This document shows, in pieces, positions 1 to 5,877 of a DNA stretch of 14,002 nucleotides. The notes beneath the pieces are model-generated. The model worked only from the letters and a program-made list of their open reading frames with translations. It was not told where the DNA came from and ran no database searches. The DNA is from DAOTVD01 sp034437075 (lineage in GTDB: Bacteria > Chloroflexota > Anaerolineae > Aggregatilineales > J027): positions 1 through 14,002 of the forward strand of contig DAOTVD010000295.1 of assembly GCA_034437075.1 (NCBI GenBank). The letters are read 5' to 3'. Made by a program: the position numbers and the translations under genes. How positions within the stretch are numbered: position 1 is the stretch's first letter; each line of letters opens with the position of its first letter.

Positions 1-264
1 ACATTTGCCGTGGATTTAAGCTGGTCTGTCCCCGAGCAACAAGTGCCGTTCTACCTGGTCGCGGTGTCGCCGCCCTTTGGCGAAAACCAACGCGACCGCG
101 TGCCCGTGCGCGCTCAGCAAGGCGAACCGAGTGTCTCCACGACCGTATCTGGGCTTGTGTGTGGCGAAACCTACACCTTTGTGGTGCAGAGTATCGCGGA
201 TGATGGCATCACGGTATTGACGAACTCTGAGCCAACCACCGCAACCACGCCCGCCTGCGAGTAG
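1..264 (+). CDS. C-terminal end of a fibronectin type III-like protein (partial)
   Basis: The reading frame is open from the first base (Thr-Phe-Ala before a GTG at 10) and ends at TAG 262-264, so the gene almost certainly begins upstream of the window. The visible 87 residues look like one fibronectin type III or similar Ig-like beta-sandwich: an early DLSWSVP strand, a late GETYTFVVQSIADDG segment resembling the conserved Tyr-rich F/G strands, and a Thr/Pro-rich end (EPTTATTPACE). Such domains usually sit in secreted or surface-anchored proteins and mediate binding or act as spacers. No catalytic motif is visible. A cysteine in GLVCGE and another near the C-terminus could pair outside the cell. 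The next gene starts 8 bp downstream, so they may be co-transcribed. The family call is by pattern only. Confidence 0.6.
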   Translation, partial: TFAVDLSWSVPEQQVPFYLVAVSPPFGENQRDRVPVRAQQGEPSVSTTVSGLVCGETYTFVVQSIADDGITVLTNSEPTTATTPACE

Positions 265-272
265 CGCGTGCG

Positions 273-1181
273 ATGACACCAGCATTAATTGTGCATGGGG
301 GCGCCTGGCGTATTGACCCGGCGGAGCATGCGGCGCATGTAAGCGGGGTCTCCCAGGCGGCCCAAATTGCCTGGGAGCGTTTGTTAGCGGGCGACAGCGC
401 CCTAAACGCGGTCGAGCAAGCGGTGATGGCCATGGAGGACGATCCGACCTTCGATGCGGGCCGGGGAAGCGTGCTGAATTGTGTGGGTGAAATCGAGACG
501 GACGCCATGATCATGGACGGAAAAACGCTGCACGTCGGCGCGGTGGGGGCCGTGCAGGGCGTGCAGTACCCGATTCAACTGGCGCGTTTGGTGATGCTCG
601 AAAGCTCACATAGTTTGCTTGTGGGGCGCGGCGCGCACGACTTCGCTCGCTTAAAAGGCGTGCCCTTTGTGCCCCAAGCCCAGTTGACCGTCCAACGCGA
701 AATTGAGCGCTATCGCGAGATGCAAGCCAACCCGCCAAGCGCCATTGCCGAAAGCTTCACGATGCCTCAATCCGGCGGAACAGTCGGCGCTGTGGCGATG
801 GATACCCAGGGCAATCTCGCGGCGGCGACCTCCACGGGGGGCACGCCCTACAGCCTGCCCGGTCGTGTGGGGGACTCGCCGCTGGTGGGGTGTGGCACCT
901 ATGCCGACAACCAGACGGGCGCTGCCTCGGCCACAGGGCACGGCGAGCGCATTATGCAGGTAGTGTTGGCCAAACATGCCACCGATTTGATTCTGACCGG
1001 AATCGATGCTCAGACCGCCGCGAACCGCGCTATAGACCACCTTCAGAGGCGCGTAGACGGGCGTGGCGGCCTGATTCTAATCGATCGTGAGGGGCGGGTC
1101 GGGTTTGCGCATAATACGCCGCATATGGCCGCAGCGTGGTATACGCCCGCAGGTGAACTGCAAGCCTACATCCAGCCCTAA
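273..1181 (+). CDS. iaaA: Isoaspartyl peptidase / L-asparaginase (Ntn-hydrolase, plant-type, EcAIII-like)
   Basis: 302 residues, the usual length for this family. The enzyme hydrolyses beta-aspartyl (isoAsp) dipeptides and L-asparagine in the cytoplasm, recycling damaged aspartyl linkages. It is known to be made as a precursor that cleaves itself before a threonine, which becomes the nucleophile. The N-terminus VHGGAW (residues 7-12) is the family signature. The autocleavage segment is SGGTVGAVA, with Thr170 as nucleophile. Thr188 (in TSTGG) and Thr221 (in ATGHGE) match the other two active-site threonines of EcAIII (Thr179/197/230, a constant offset of 9). Substrate-binding GRVGDSP (197-203) and GCGTYADN (206-213) are intact. 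It starts 8 bp after the preceding gene without a strong Shine-Dalgarno, and its stop codon overlaps that of the convergent dtd. Confidence 0.93.
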   Translation: MTPALIVHGGAWRIDPAEHAAHVSGVSQAAQIAWERLLAGDSALNAVEQAVMAMEDDPTFDAGRGSVLNCVGEIETDAMIMDGKTLHVGAVGAVQGVQYPIQLARLVMLESSHSLLVGRGAHDFARLKGVPFVPQAQLTVQREIERYREMQANPPSAIAESFTMPQSGGTVGAVAMDTQGNLAAATSTGGTPYSLPGRVGDSPLVGCGTYADNQTGAASATGHGERIMQVVLAKHATDLILTGIDAQTAANRAIDHLQRRVDGRGGLILIDREGRVGFAHNTPHMAAAWYTPAGELQAYIQP

Positions 1182-1627
1182 AGCGCCTCGGTATCTAAGA
1201 TAATGGTCACGGGGCCATCGTTGTGGATTTCGACGAGCATATCCGCGCCGAAAACCCCCGTGGCCACGGGCGTGACCCCAGCTTCCGCCAACTGCTCGGC
1301 ATAATGCGTTACGAGCGGTTCGGCGGTTTCGGGCCGCGCGGCGTCGATGAAGCTAGGGCGACGGCCCTTGCGCGCATCGGCATACAGCGTGAATTGCGAA
1401 ATCACCAGCACCCCGCCCGCCGCATCGAGCAAAGAACGGTTCATTTTACCCTCGTCATCCTCAAAGACGCGCAGATTAGCCGTTTTACGCGCCAAAAGTT
1501 CTGCTTGTTCGGGGGTGTCGGTATGGCTGACACCCACTAGCGCCACAAACCCGCGTTCGATAGCCCCCACCGTTTCGCCCGCAACGTTGACGCGCCCCTG
1601 GGTAACCCGTTGCAAGATCACGCGCAT
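1178..1627 (-). CDS. dtd: D-aminoacyl-tRNA deacylase
   Basis: 149 residues, full length for the bacterial DTD family. The enzyme hydrolyses D-amino acids (and glycine from tRNA-Ala) off mischarged tRNA, a chirality proofreading step in the cytoplasm; it works as a homodimer. The start MRVILQRV is the family hallmark. The SQFTLYAD motif (residues 77-84) and the cross-subunit Gly-cisPro motif in NDGPVT (Gly138-Pro139) are both present, so it should be active. It is the last gene of a minus-strand unit with the secreted propeller-like protein (15-bp gap) and the sirtuin. An AAAGG lies 11 bases upstream of the ATG. Its TAG overlaps the asparaginase TAA by sharing CTAA, so no room exists for a terminator between these convergent genes. 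Confidence 0.96.
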   Translation of the reverse strand: MRVILQRVTQGRVNVAGETVGAIERGFVALVGVSHTDTPEQAELLARKTANLRVFEDDEGKMNRSLLDAAGGVLVISQFTLYADARKGRRPSFIDAARPETAEPLVTHYAEQLAEAGVTPVATGVFGADMLVEIHNDGPVTIILDTEAL

Positions 1628-1642
1628 AGGATAATTAGCCTT

Positions 1643-2743
1643 TCATTCTGAGTTAACCGTGCCCAACCAGGTCAGGTCAGAGAGGCGGATTGGCTCCATG
1701 GTGCCTAAATCCAGTTTATAGGTTCCGCCGTTGTAAAAATCAAGCAAGAGCAAGCTCTCACCATCATCCAGCAGACGATACGGGACGTAGCGGGTGGGGC
1801 TTGGTTCGATGAGCACTTGCTGCGTCCCGGCACTCGGCGAGAGGCGTAATAGGGCAAAGGTCGGCCCATCGGCAGATCGGATCGCTTGCGTATAAAACGC
1901 ACTTAGCCCCGGCCAGAAAAAATCCCCCGCCTGGTCTGCGGCCAAGCCTGCTGGGGCGATGCGCTGCCCTGAGCCAACAGCGTCTGCGCTGAGCCAACGC
2001 AGGGCGAGATCGGCATCAGATGGTTCTACGCGCAAAATCGCGCCCGTGTTGGGCGCAACGCCGGCCCCACAAGCGCAGGTCGGTTCGCCGCTAATCTGCT
2101 GATAGGTTTCGGTTTCAGCCCGGTAGACGTGTAAATCTTCGTAGGTGCGAAAATAGTCGTCCGAGGCTGGACGCGCGACCGGGGCGGCGACATCAATGAA
2201 CACGCGCGAGCGATCATCGCTAAGGGCCACGGGGCGCGCCCGCCGAAAGGGTTCCACCTCGGTAAGGGGTGGGGCGGGCAATTGCTGGAGGTCACCCCCG
2301 CGTACATCCGCTGTATACAGGTTCGATACCCAGGCGTTCTCGGCAGCAAAAACCTCTACCCACAAGATGCTGCCCCCGTCCGGCGAAAGTACCCATTCAA
2401 TAGTCACCAGTTCTTGGGGCGTTTGGGGCATAAACGGATGTGGGCCCAGGTTGCCATCTGGCGTGGCCAGCAACAACGCTCCATCGCCAGGATTGCGCAG
2501 CATGACACCGTTGGGCAATAGCGTGACCACGTCCAAAACATGTTGATCAGCCGGAAAAGGGCCGATGCGTGTCGGCGTGCTCAGCCCTGTAATGGGGTCG
2601 GTAAAGAAGAGCGTCAAGAGTTGGGCTGTTTTGTCGTGCTGCGCGAAAACATCATAGCTGGGCCGGGTCTGCGCCCCACTTGCAACGCTGCCTATAAGGC
2701 ACACCCCGCAGGCCCATATAAAAAGCAAAAGCCGCACGCTCAT
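1643..2743 (-). CDS. Secreted beta-propeller-like (TolB/WD40-like) protein of unknown function
   Basis: 366 residues starting with a clear Sec signal peptide: MSVR, a hydrophobic stretch (about residues 5-21), then a likely signal peptidase I site after ASGA (about residue 24). The mature part is rich in Gly, Asp, Pro and aromatic beta-strand segments with recurring patterns such as LSPDGGSILWVEV, LYTADVRGGDLQQL and LLDDGESLLLLD, resembling TolB or DPP-IV type propeller blades. No enzyme motif was found. A CAC pair (in EPTCACGAG) may form a disulfide or metal site. The start overlaps the stop of the sirtuin gene (ATGA), so translation is probably coupled. Why an exported protein sits between a sirtuin and dtd is unclear. 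The fold is inferred from sequence pattern only. Confidence 0.72.
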   Translation of the reverse strand: MSVRLLLFIWACGVCLIGSVASGAQTRPSYDVFAQHDKTAQLLTLFFTDPITGLSTPTRIGPFPADQHVLDVVTLLPNGVMLRNPGDGALLLATPDGNLGPHPFMPQTPQELVTIEWVLSPDGGSILWVEVFAAENAWVSNLYTADVRGGDLQQLPAPPLTEVEPFRRARPVALSDDRSRVFIDVAAPVARPASDDYFRTYEDLHVYRAETETYQQISGEPTCACGAGVAPNTGAILRVEPSDADLALRWLSADAVGSGQRIAPAGLAADQAGDFFWPGLSAFYTQAIRSADGPTFALLRLSPSAGTQQVLIEPSPTRYVPYRLLDDGESLLLLDFYNGGTYKLDLGTMEPIRLSDLTWLGTVNSE

Positions 2744-3507
2744 GGCCTTTTCAACTGTCGTACGGCGTCCACCACACGCGGCAGGGCTTCCCCCGCTGGG
2801 GCGGGCAGATGCATATCAACATAGGGCGTAATCTCGCTGGGTATGGGGTTGATCTCTGCCAGAAACGCGCCGTGCTCTTGGGCTAGGAACGGCAAGCGCG
2901 CCGCCGGATAGACCATACCTGACGTCCCAACCACCAACATGACATCACACGCTTGCGCGGCCTCAAAGGCGCGTGTGAGATTATCCAGGGGCAATTGCTC
3001 GCCAAACCAGACGACATTAGGCCGGGTATAGCCCGTGTCGCAATAGGGGCAAGGCGGCGGCGACTGGTCGCGCTGGTCAGCGGGGAGCGCATCGAAATCA
3101 ATGGGGCGCGCCTGTTCGCAGGAACATTTGAACGCAAACAGGTCGCCATGTAAGGTGATAATCTGCTGGCTCCCGGCGGTGTGATGATGGCCATCCACGT
3201 TTTGCGTGACCAACAGAAACCGCGTCACGAGTGTTTCTAGGGCGGCCAGGGCCTCGTGCGCGGGGTTAGGCTGGGTCTTGCGCACCAAATCACGCCGATA
3301 GGCGTAAAAATCCCAGACCTTGGCGGGGTCGGCGGCAAAGGCTTGGGGCGTGGCCAGTTCGGTCGGGTCATATTGCGCCCACAGACCTTCTAGCGCATCC
3401 CTAAAAGTGGGCACCCCGGACTCGCGACTGACCCCCGCGCCTGTAGAGACCACGACATAACGCGCATTGGCCAGACGTTCGGCGAAGGTTGCAATCAACG
3501 TTTCCAT
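2740..3507 (-). CDS. cobB: NAD-dependent protein deacylase, Sir2 family (class III, CobB/SIRT5-like)
   Basis: 255 residues, a typical bacterial sirtuin. It removes acetyl or acyl groups from lysines, consuming NAD+ and giving nicotinamide and O-acyl-ADP-ribose. NAD-binding GAGVSRESGVPTFR (23-36) is present. So are the QNVDG motif (102-106), the general-base His120 in LHG, VVWFGE (165-170) and VVGTSGMVYPAARLP (192-206). FYAYRR (67-72) supplies the Tyr68-x-x-Arg71 pair that in CobB/SIRT5 binds succinyl or malonyl groups, hence the deacylase call. Zinc ligands are likely Cys128, Cys130, Cys153 and Cys156; the first pair is CxC where CxxC is usual. An AAGGA lies about 9 bases before the ATG. It is the first gene of the sirtuin-propeller-dtd unit and diverges from gatC. 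Confidence 0.95.
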   Translation of the reverse strand: METLIATFAERLANARYVVVSTGAGVSRESGVPTFRDALEGLWAQYDPTELATPQAFAADPAKVWDFYAYRRDLVRKTQPNPAHEALAALETLVTRFLLVTQNVDGHHHTAGSQQIITLHGDLFAFKCSCEQARPIDFDALPADQRDQSPPPCPYCDTGYTRPNVVWFGEQLPLDNLTRAFEAAQACDVMLVVGTSGMVYPAARLPFLAQEHGAFLAEINPIPSEITPYVDMHLPAPAGEALPRVVDAVRQLKRP

Positions 3508-3534
3508 CAGGCTCGTCCTTGTTTACTGGATAGC

Positions 3535-3563
3535 ATTCTAGCGAACCTGCCGCGCAATGCAAA
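3535..3563 (-). promoter_or_regulatory. Candidate sigma-70 type promoter for the sirtuin-propeller-dtd unit
   Basis: Read on the minus strand, TTTGCA (3558-3563) and TAGAAT (3535-3540) are separated by exactly 17 bases, and TAGAAT lies 27 bp upstream of the sirtuin ATG. The -35 match is weak, so this is a suggestion. The opposite strand of the same 135-bp divergent region has a lone TATACT (3589-3594) that could serve gatC but lacks a recognisable -35. Confidence 0.35.
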
Positions 3564-3642
3564 CTGGGCCGGGGTATCCAAGCTTTGTTATACTCATCGG
3601 TACGTTTTATCTGTCTCGCTTAATTTTGTAAAGAGGTCTTTT

Positions 3643-3939
3643 ATGGGCTTAACCCGTCAAATGGTCGAGAACATCGCCGAACTAGCCAAGCTACACCTCA
3701 GCGAAGATGAACTTGGGCTATTCAGCGAGCAACTGTCCGAAATTTTAGAGTATGTGGATATGCTCAGTGTGCTAGATACCGAGGATATTCCGCCCACCGC
3801 TTCGGTATTGCCTTTGCAAAACGCCTTTCGAGATGATATCGCTCATATTCGCCTGACCACCGCCGAAGCATTGGCCAACGCGCCCCAACAAGAAAGCCAG
3901 CAGTTCCGCGTGATGGCCGTGTTAGATCAGGACGAGTAA
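3643..3939 (+). CDS. gatC: Asp-tRNA(Asn)/Glu-tRNA(Gln) amidotransferase subunit C
   Basis: 98 residues, the normal length. GatC is the small clamp subunit of the GatCAB complex, which converts misacylated Asp-tRNA(Asn) or Glu-tRNA(Gln) to the cognate amide forms; it stabilises the GatA amidase against GatB. The N-terminal LTRQMVENIAELAKLHLSE helix, the EQLSEILEYVDMLSVLDT helix and the PPTASVLPLQNAFRDD loop are classic GatC. An AGAGG lies about 8 bases before the ATG. GatA and GatB are not next to it here; instead it is followed, 6 bp on, by a response regulator, so the unit is not a gatCAB operon. The upstream region is shared with the divergent sirtuin gene. Confidence 0.95.
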   Translation: MGLTRQMVENIAELAKLHLSEDELGLFSEQLSEILEYVDMLSVLDTEDIPPTASVLPLQNAFRDDIAHIRLTTAEALANAPQQESQQFRVMAVLDQDE

Positions 3940-3945
3940 ACGCGC

Positions 3946-4779
3946 ATGAGCCAATCCCCCGCCGAACGCATCTTGATTGTTGAGCCGGACGACGACCTAG
4001 CGACATTGTTTGTGCAGTATTTTACTGAGCATGGCCCGTTTAACTGCCAGCGAGTAGGCTTGGGGGGTGAAGCGGTGCGCTCGGCCTTGGCACAACCCCC
4101 ACACGTCATTTTGATCGAAACCCAATTGCCTGATAAACCCGGCTTGCATGTCCTGCACGAGTTGCTAGCGTCGCCGCGTACCGCACAAATTCCGATCTTT
4201 TTTCTGGCGGGGGGCACCGAGACGATTCTACGCAACCAGATATTGGCGGCTGGCGCGCATGATTTCATCACGAAGCCCGTGGATGTAGCCGAATTAAACT
4301 TGCGCTTGCGCAATACGCTGAAACGCATCCAACGCGATATCGCATTACATCCCAAGACGGGATTACCAATCGGCAGCGCTGTGCAAAACGCCCTCGAACG
4401 CTGCCGCGAGCAAGATACCTTCTACATCATCCGCTTGCAGATTCGTGGCTTCGAAGCGTTTCAGGAAATCCACGGATTTATCACAGCGGGGGAGGTCATC
4501 GTGTTTGCGGGTGCCGCTCTGACCGAGCTCACGAAGGCCCAAGGCACCCCGACAGATTTCGTCGGCCATCTGAGCGAAACCGAATTTGTAATCGGCACCA
4601 CGCCCGAAAAAGGCCCCGCCATGTTGCAAGCGCTTCAAACACGCTTGGGCGATCGGTTACCGCAGTTTCATAGCTATATCGAACGCGACCAGGGGTATAT
4701 GGCACCCCCCGAGGAAGCACCTACAAGTCCCCAATATCCCCTAATGCAACTAAAATGCTGGATTGAGTACACCACCTAA
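3946..4779 (+). CDS. Atypical response regulator: REC domain (Asp to Glu) with degenerate GGDEF-like domain
   Basis: 277 residues. Residues 8-127 form a receiver domain: ILIVEPDDDLATLF at the start, ILIETQLPD at the phosphorylation loop and ITKPVD with the conserved Lys110. The phosphoacceptor aspartate is replaced by Glu58, and the switch Thr/Ser is Ala87 (in FFLAG), so normal phosphorelay control is unlikely. Glu at this position often mimics the phosphorylated state in other regulators. Residues about 130-245 align by pattern with a diguanylate cyclase: KTGLP in place of LTGLPNR, then a core and SETEF (210-214) where GGDEF belongs, so cyclase activity is not expected; nucleotide or partner binding remains possible. 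It lies 6 bp after gatC and directly abuts the next gene (TAA then ATG), implying an operon. The domain call is confident; the role is unknown. Confidence 0.85.
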   Translation: MSQSPAERILIVEPDDDLATLFVQYFTEHGPFNCQRVGLGGEAVRSALAQPPHVILIETQLPDKPGLHVLHELLASPRTAQIPIFFLAGGTETILRNQILAAGAHDFITKPVDVAELNLRLRNTLKRIQRDIALHPKTGLPIGSAVQNALERCREQDTFYIIRLQIRGFEAFQEIHGFITAGEVIVFAGAALTELTKAQGTPTDFVGHLSETEFVIGTTPEKGPAMLQALQTRLGDRLPQFHSYIERDQGYMAPPEEAPTSPQYPLMQLKCWIEYTT

Positions 4780-5232
4780 ATGAGCCGCGCCGATACGTTT
4801 TACATGAAATTGCATGATCTGATTGATCGCTGGGAAACCTGGCTGCAAGCTGTGGACGACCGCCCCCGCCCCGAACGCGAGCAAGGATTCATTGATGGGT
4901 TTCAGGCCGCCGTAAATGAAGTGCGCACGCTGTATGCTCAGGTCTATGGCTTACCCCTCTCCGAAGCGTTGGGCAATGACGTTAACCTAGACATCCCCCC
5001 CAGTGACGTCCCTGCCGCAGAAACGCCCGAATGGGAATACCTCTACGTGACGTTTCAGAAAGATACCAAAGGCGCCTGGATCATCGATCAGATCAATGGC
5101 GTGCCATCGGAAGATGCGCGCGTGCTGGGTAGCTTTACAGACGCGGTGGCCCATTTGCGCAACCAAGGCAACTGGCGACTCACGAGCGTGGCTCAAGGTA
5201 TTCATGTCTTCCGCCGGCCCCGCCAGAGATAA
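4780..5232 (+). CDS. Hypothetical protein with a DUF4177-like C-terminal part
   Basis: 150 residues, cytoplasmic by appearance: no signal peptide or membrane segment. Residues 1-60 look helical (FYMKLHDLIDRWETWLQ, then GFIDGFQAAVNEVRTLYAQVYG). A short acidic, proline-rich linker (about 65-82) follows. Residues 84-148 (WEYLYVTF, then LRNQGNWRLTSVAQGIHVFRRP) resemble the small DUF4177 fold, where a strand YEYKVV and a helix-strand NELGxxGWELVSV recur. The gene starts on the base after the stop of the response regulator, so it is probably translated by coupling and may act with it. Its stop is followed by the origin region. The coding call is good; no function can be assigned. Confidence 0.8.
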   Translation: MSRADTFYMKLHDLIDRWETWLQAVDDRPRPEREQGFIDGFQAAVNEVRTLYAQVYGLPLSEALGNDVNLDIPPSDVPAAETPEWEYLYVTFQKDTKGAWIIDQINGVPSEDARVLGSFTDAVAHLRNQGNWRLTSVAQGIHVFRRPRQR

Positions 5233-5351
5233 CCCACGTTTGGGGCCGGGCTTTTGAAACCCCATATAGATTATATAAAGCAGGGTCTCTCATTTATTTA
5301 GATAGTCGTCTCTAGTAGGGATGTCGATAACTTTGCCTGATTCGGCCCAAA

Positions 5352-5369
5352 ACCCCCATATATGGGGGT
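5352..5369. repeat. 18-bp perfect palindrome ACCCCCATATATGGGGGT, copy 1
   Basis: This is a perfect palindrome inside the origin, identical to the copy at 5533-5550. A decayed relative lies at 5383-5398 (ACCCCCACATATCGGT). The two-fold symmetry suggests a site for a dimeric DNA-binding protein; the protein is unknown. Confidence 0.85.
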
Positions 5370-5505
5370 ACTACCCGGCCCTACCCCCACATATCGGTAA
5401 AGTTATCGACATTTGCCTGTCGATAACTTCGCAAGTTATCGACATTTTATCGACATTTTTGTCGACACTGTCGATAACTCGGAAATATGGCCCCAAACGC
5501 CACCC

Positions 5506-5517
5506 CCCATATATGGG
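5506..5517. repeat. CCCATATATGGG palindrome core, copy 2 (imperfect flank)
   Basis: The 12-bp core of the 18-bp palindrome is conserved, with six Cs on the left (5503-5508) but only three Gs before GAT on the right. It is followed by CGAACATATTTTC, a 13-mer also found upstream of lexA. Confidence 0.75.
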
Positions 5518-5532
5518 ATCGAACATATTTTC

Positions 5533-5550
5533 ACCCCCATATATGGGGGT
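5533..5550. repeat. 18-bp perfect palindrome ACCCCCATATATGGGGGT, copy 3
   Basis: Identical to the palindrome at 5352-5369. It sits 27 bp from the copy 2 core and just upstream of a CCCAATTTGGG palindrome (5555-5565) and the DnaA-like box at 5571, so several kinds of site are packed within 75 bp. Confidence 0.85.
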
Positions 5551-5559
5551 CTTTCCCAA

Positions 5560-5863
5560 TTTGGGATAAGTTATCGACAGGGGGTGTCGAAAACCTGTCG
5601 ATAACGTGTCGATAACTCTTTTTGACCTGAATTTGCGATTTATCCCAAATGGGATATATATGGGGGGTAAAGATGACGATTGGGCGCTATATACGGGTTT
5701 TATCCCAAATCATAACATTTGGGAATGTCGATAACTCGGTTGGGCAGGCGTGAAGTTATCGACATTTTGCGATATAATTTGGGATGACTAAGCCCCGGCT
5801 ACAAAGCGAAAAAATGCGTCTTCAAGCCGTTTTATCCAAATATTTTTTGGGATTTTTTGGGAT
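5560..5863. repeat. TTTGGGAT motif family in the origin (six copies)
   Basis: Exact TTTGGGAT copies lie at 5560-5567, 5778-5785, 5846-5853 and 5856-5863, with reverse copies (ATCCCAAA) at 5642-5649 and 5702-5709. Several extend to TTTGGGATAA. An inverted repeat TCCCAAAT / ATTTGGGA occurs at 5703-5710 and 5717-5724. Two more TTTGGGAT copies lie on the other side of dnaA (7604, 7691). The reverse form TTATCCCAAA partly resembles a DnaA box. Confidence 0.75.
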
Positions 5864-5866
5864 AAG
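5823..5866. other. AT-rich candidate DNA-unwinding element
   Basis: The stretch holds TTATCCAAA, then TATTTTTTGGGATTTTTTGG ending in GATAAG, which contains two tandem TTTTTTGGGA units. It is among the most A+T-rich parts of the origin and lies 11 bp beyond the dnaA stop. AT-rich tandem repeats beside DnaA boxes are typical unwinding elements. Placement is an inference from composition. Confidence 0.5.
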
Positions 5867-5877
5867 AAGGGGAAGTG

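Larger units (their letters stand above)
5322..5764. repeat. Cluster of 11 variant DnaA boxes (TTATCGACA)
   Basis: Forward copies begin at 5403, 5436, 5447, 5571 and 5756. Reverse copies (TGTCGATAA) begin at 5322, 5418, 5469, 5596, 5607 and 5726. Most extend to AGTTATCGACA. Copies at 5401-5411 and 5418-5428 form a perfect 11-bp inverted repeat around TTTGCC. Near-matches are TGTCGAAAA at 5585 and the TGTCGACA palindrome at 5460-5467. TTATCCAAA at 5832-5840 is one base from the classic box. The number and mixed orientation fit cooperative DnaA binding. Confidence 0.85.
5233..5877. other. Probable chromosomal replication origin (oriC), left part, next to the dnaA 3' end
   Basis: This 645-bp gap has no convincing gene. 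It contains 11 exact copies of the 9-mer TTATCGACA (five forward, six reverse), near-matches, two perfect 18-bp ACCCCCATATATGGGGGT palindromes, and six TTTGGGAT motifs. An AT-rich stretch with two tandem TTTTTTGGGA units (5843-5862) lies beside the dnaA stop. TTATCGACA differs from the classic DnaA box TTATCCACA only at position 6. Dense clusters of DnaA boxes with an AT-rich element beside dnaA are the established mark of bacterial oriC. Open frames of 60-80 codons here overlap the repeats in both strands and look non-coding. Confidence 0.88.

Noticed and set aside
5321..5604. Overlapping open frames of 60-80 codons in the left intergenic region
   Set aside because: They are made of the repeated DnaA-like boxes and palindromes, occur in both strands over the same bases, and have no ribosome-binding sites or protein-like composition.
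5322..5764. CRISPR-like or iteron array
   Set aside because: The repeats are only 9-12 bp, in both orientations and with irregular spacing; they fit a DnaA-box cluster. No cas or plasmid rep gene is present.
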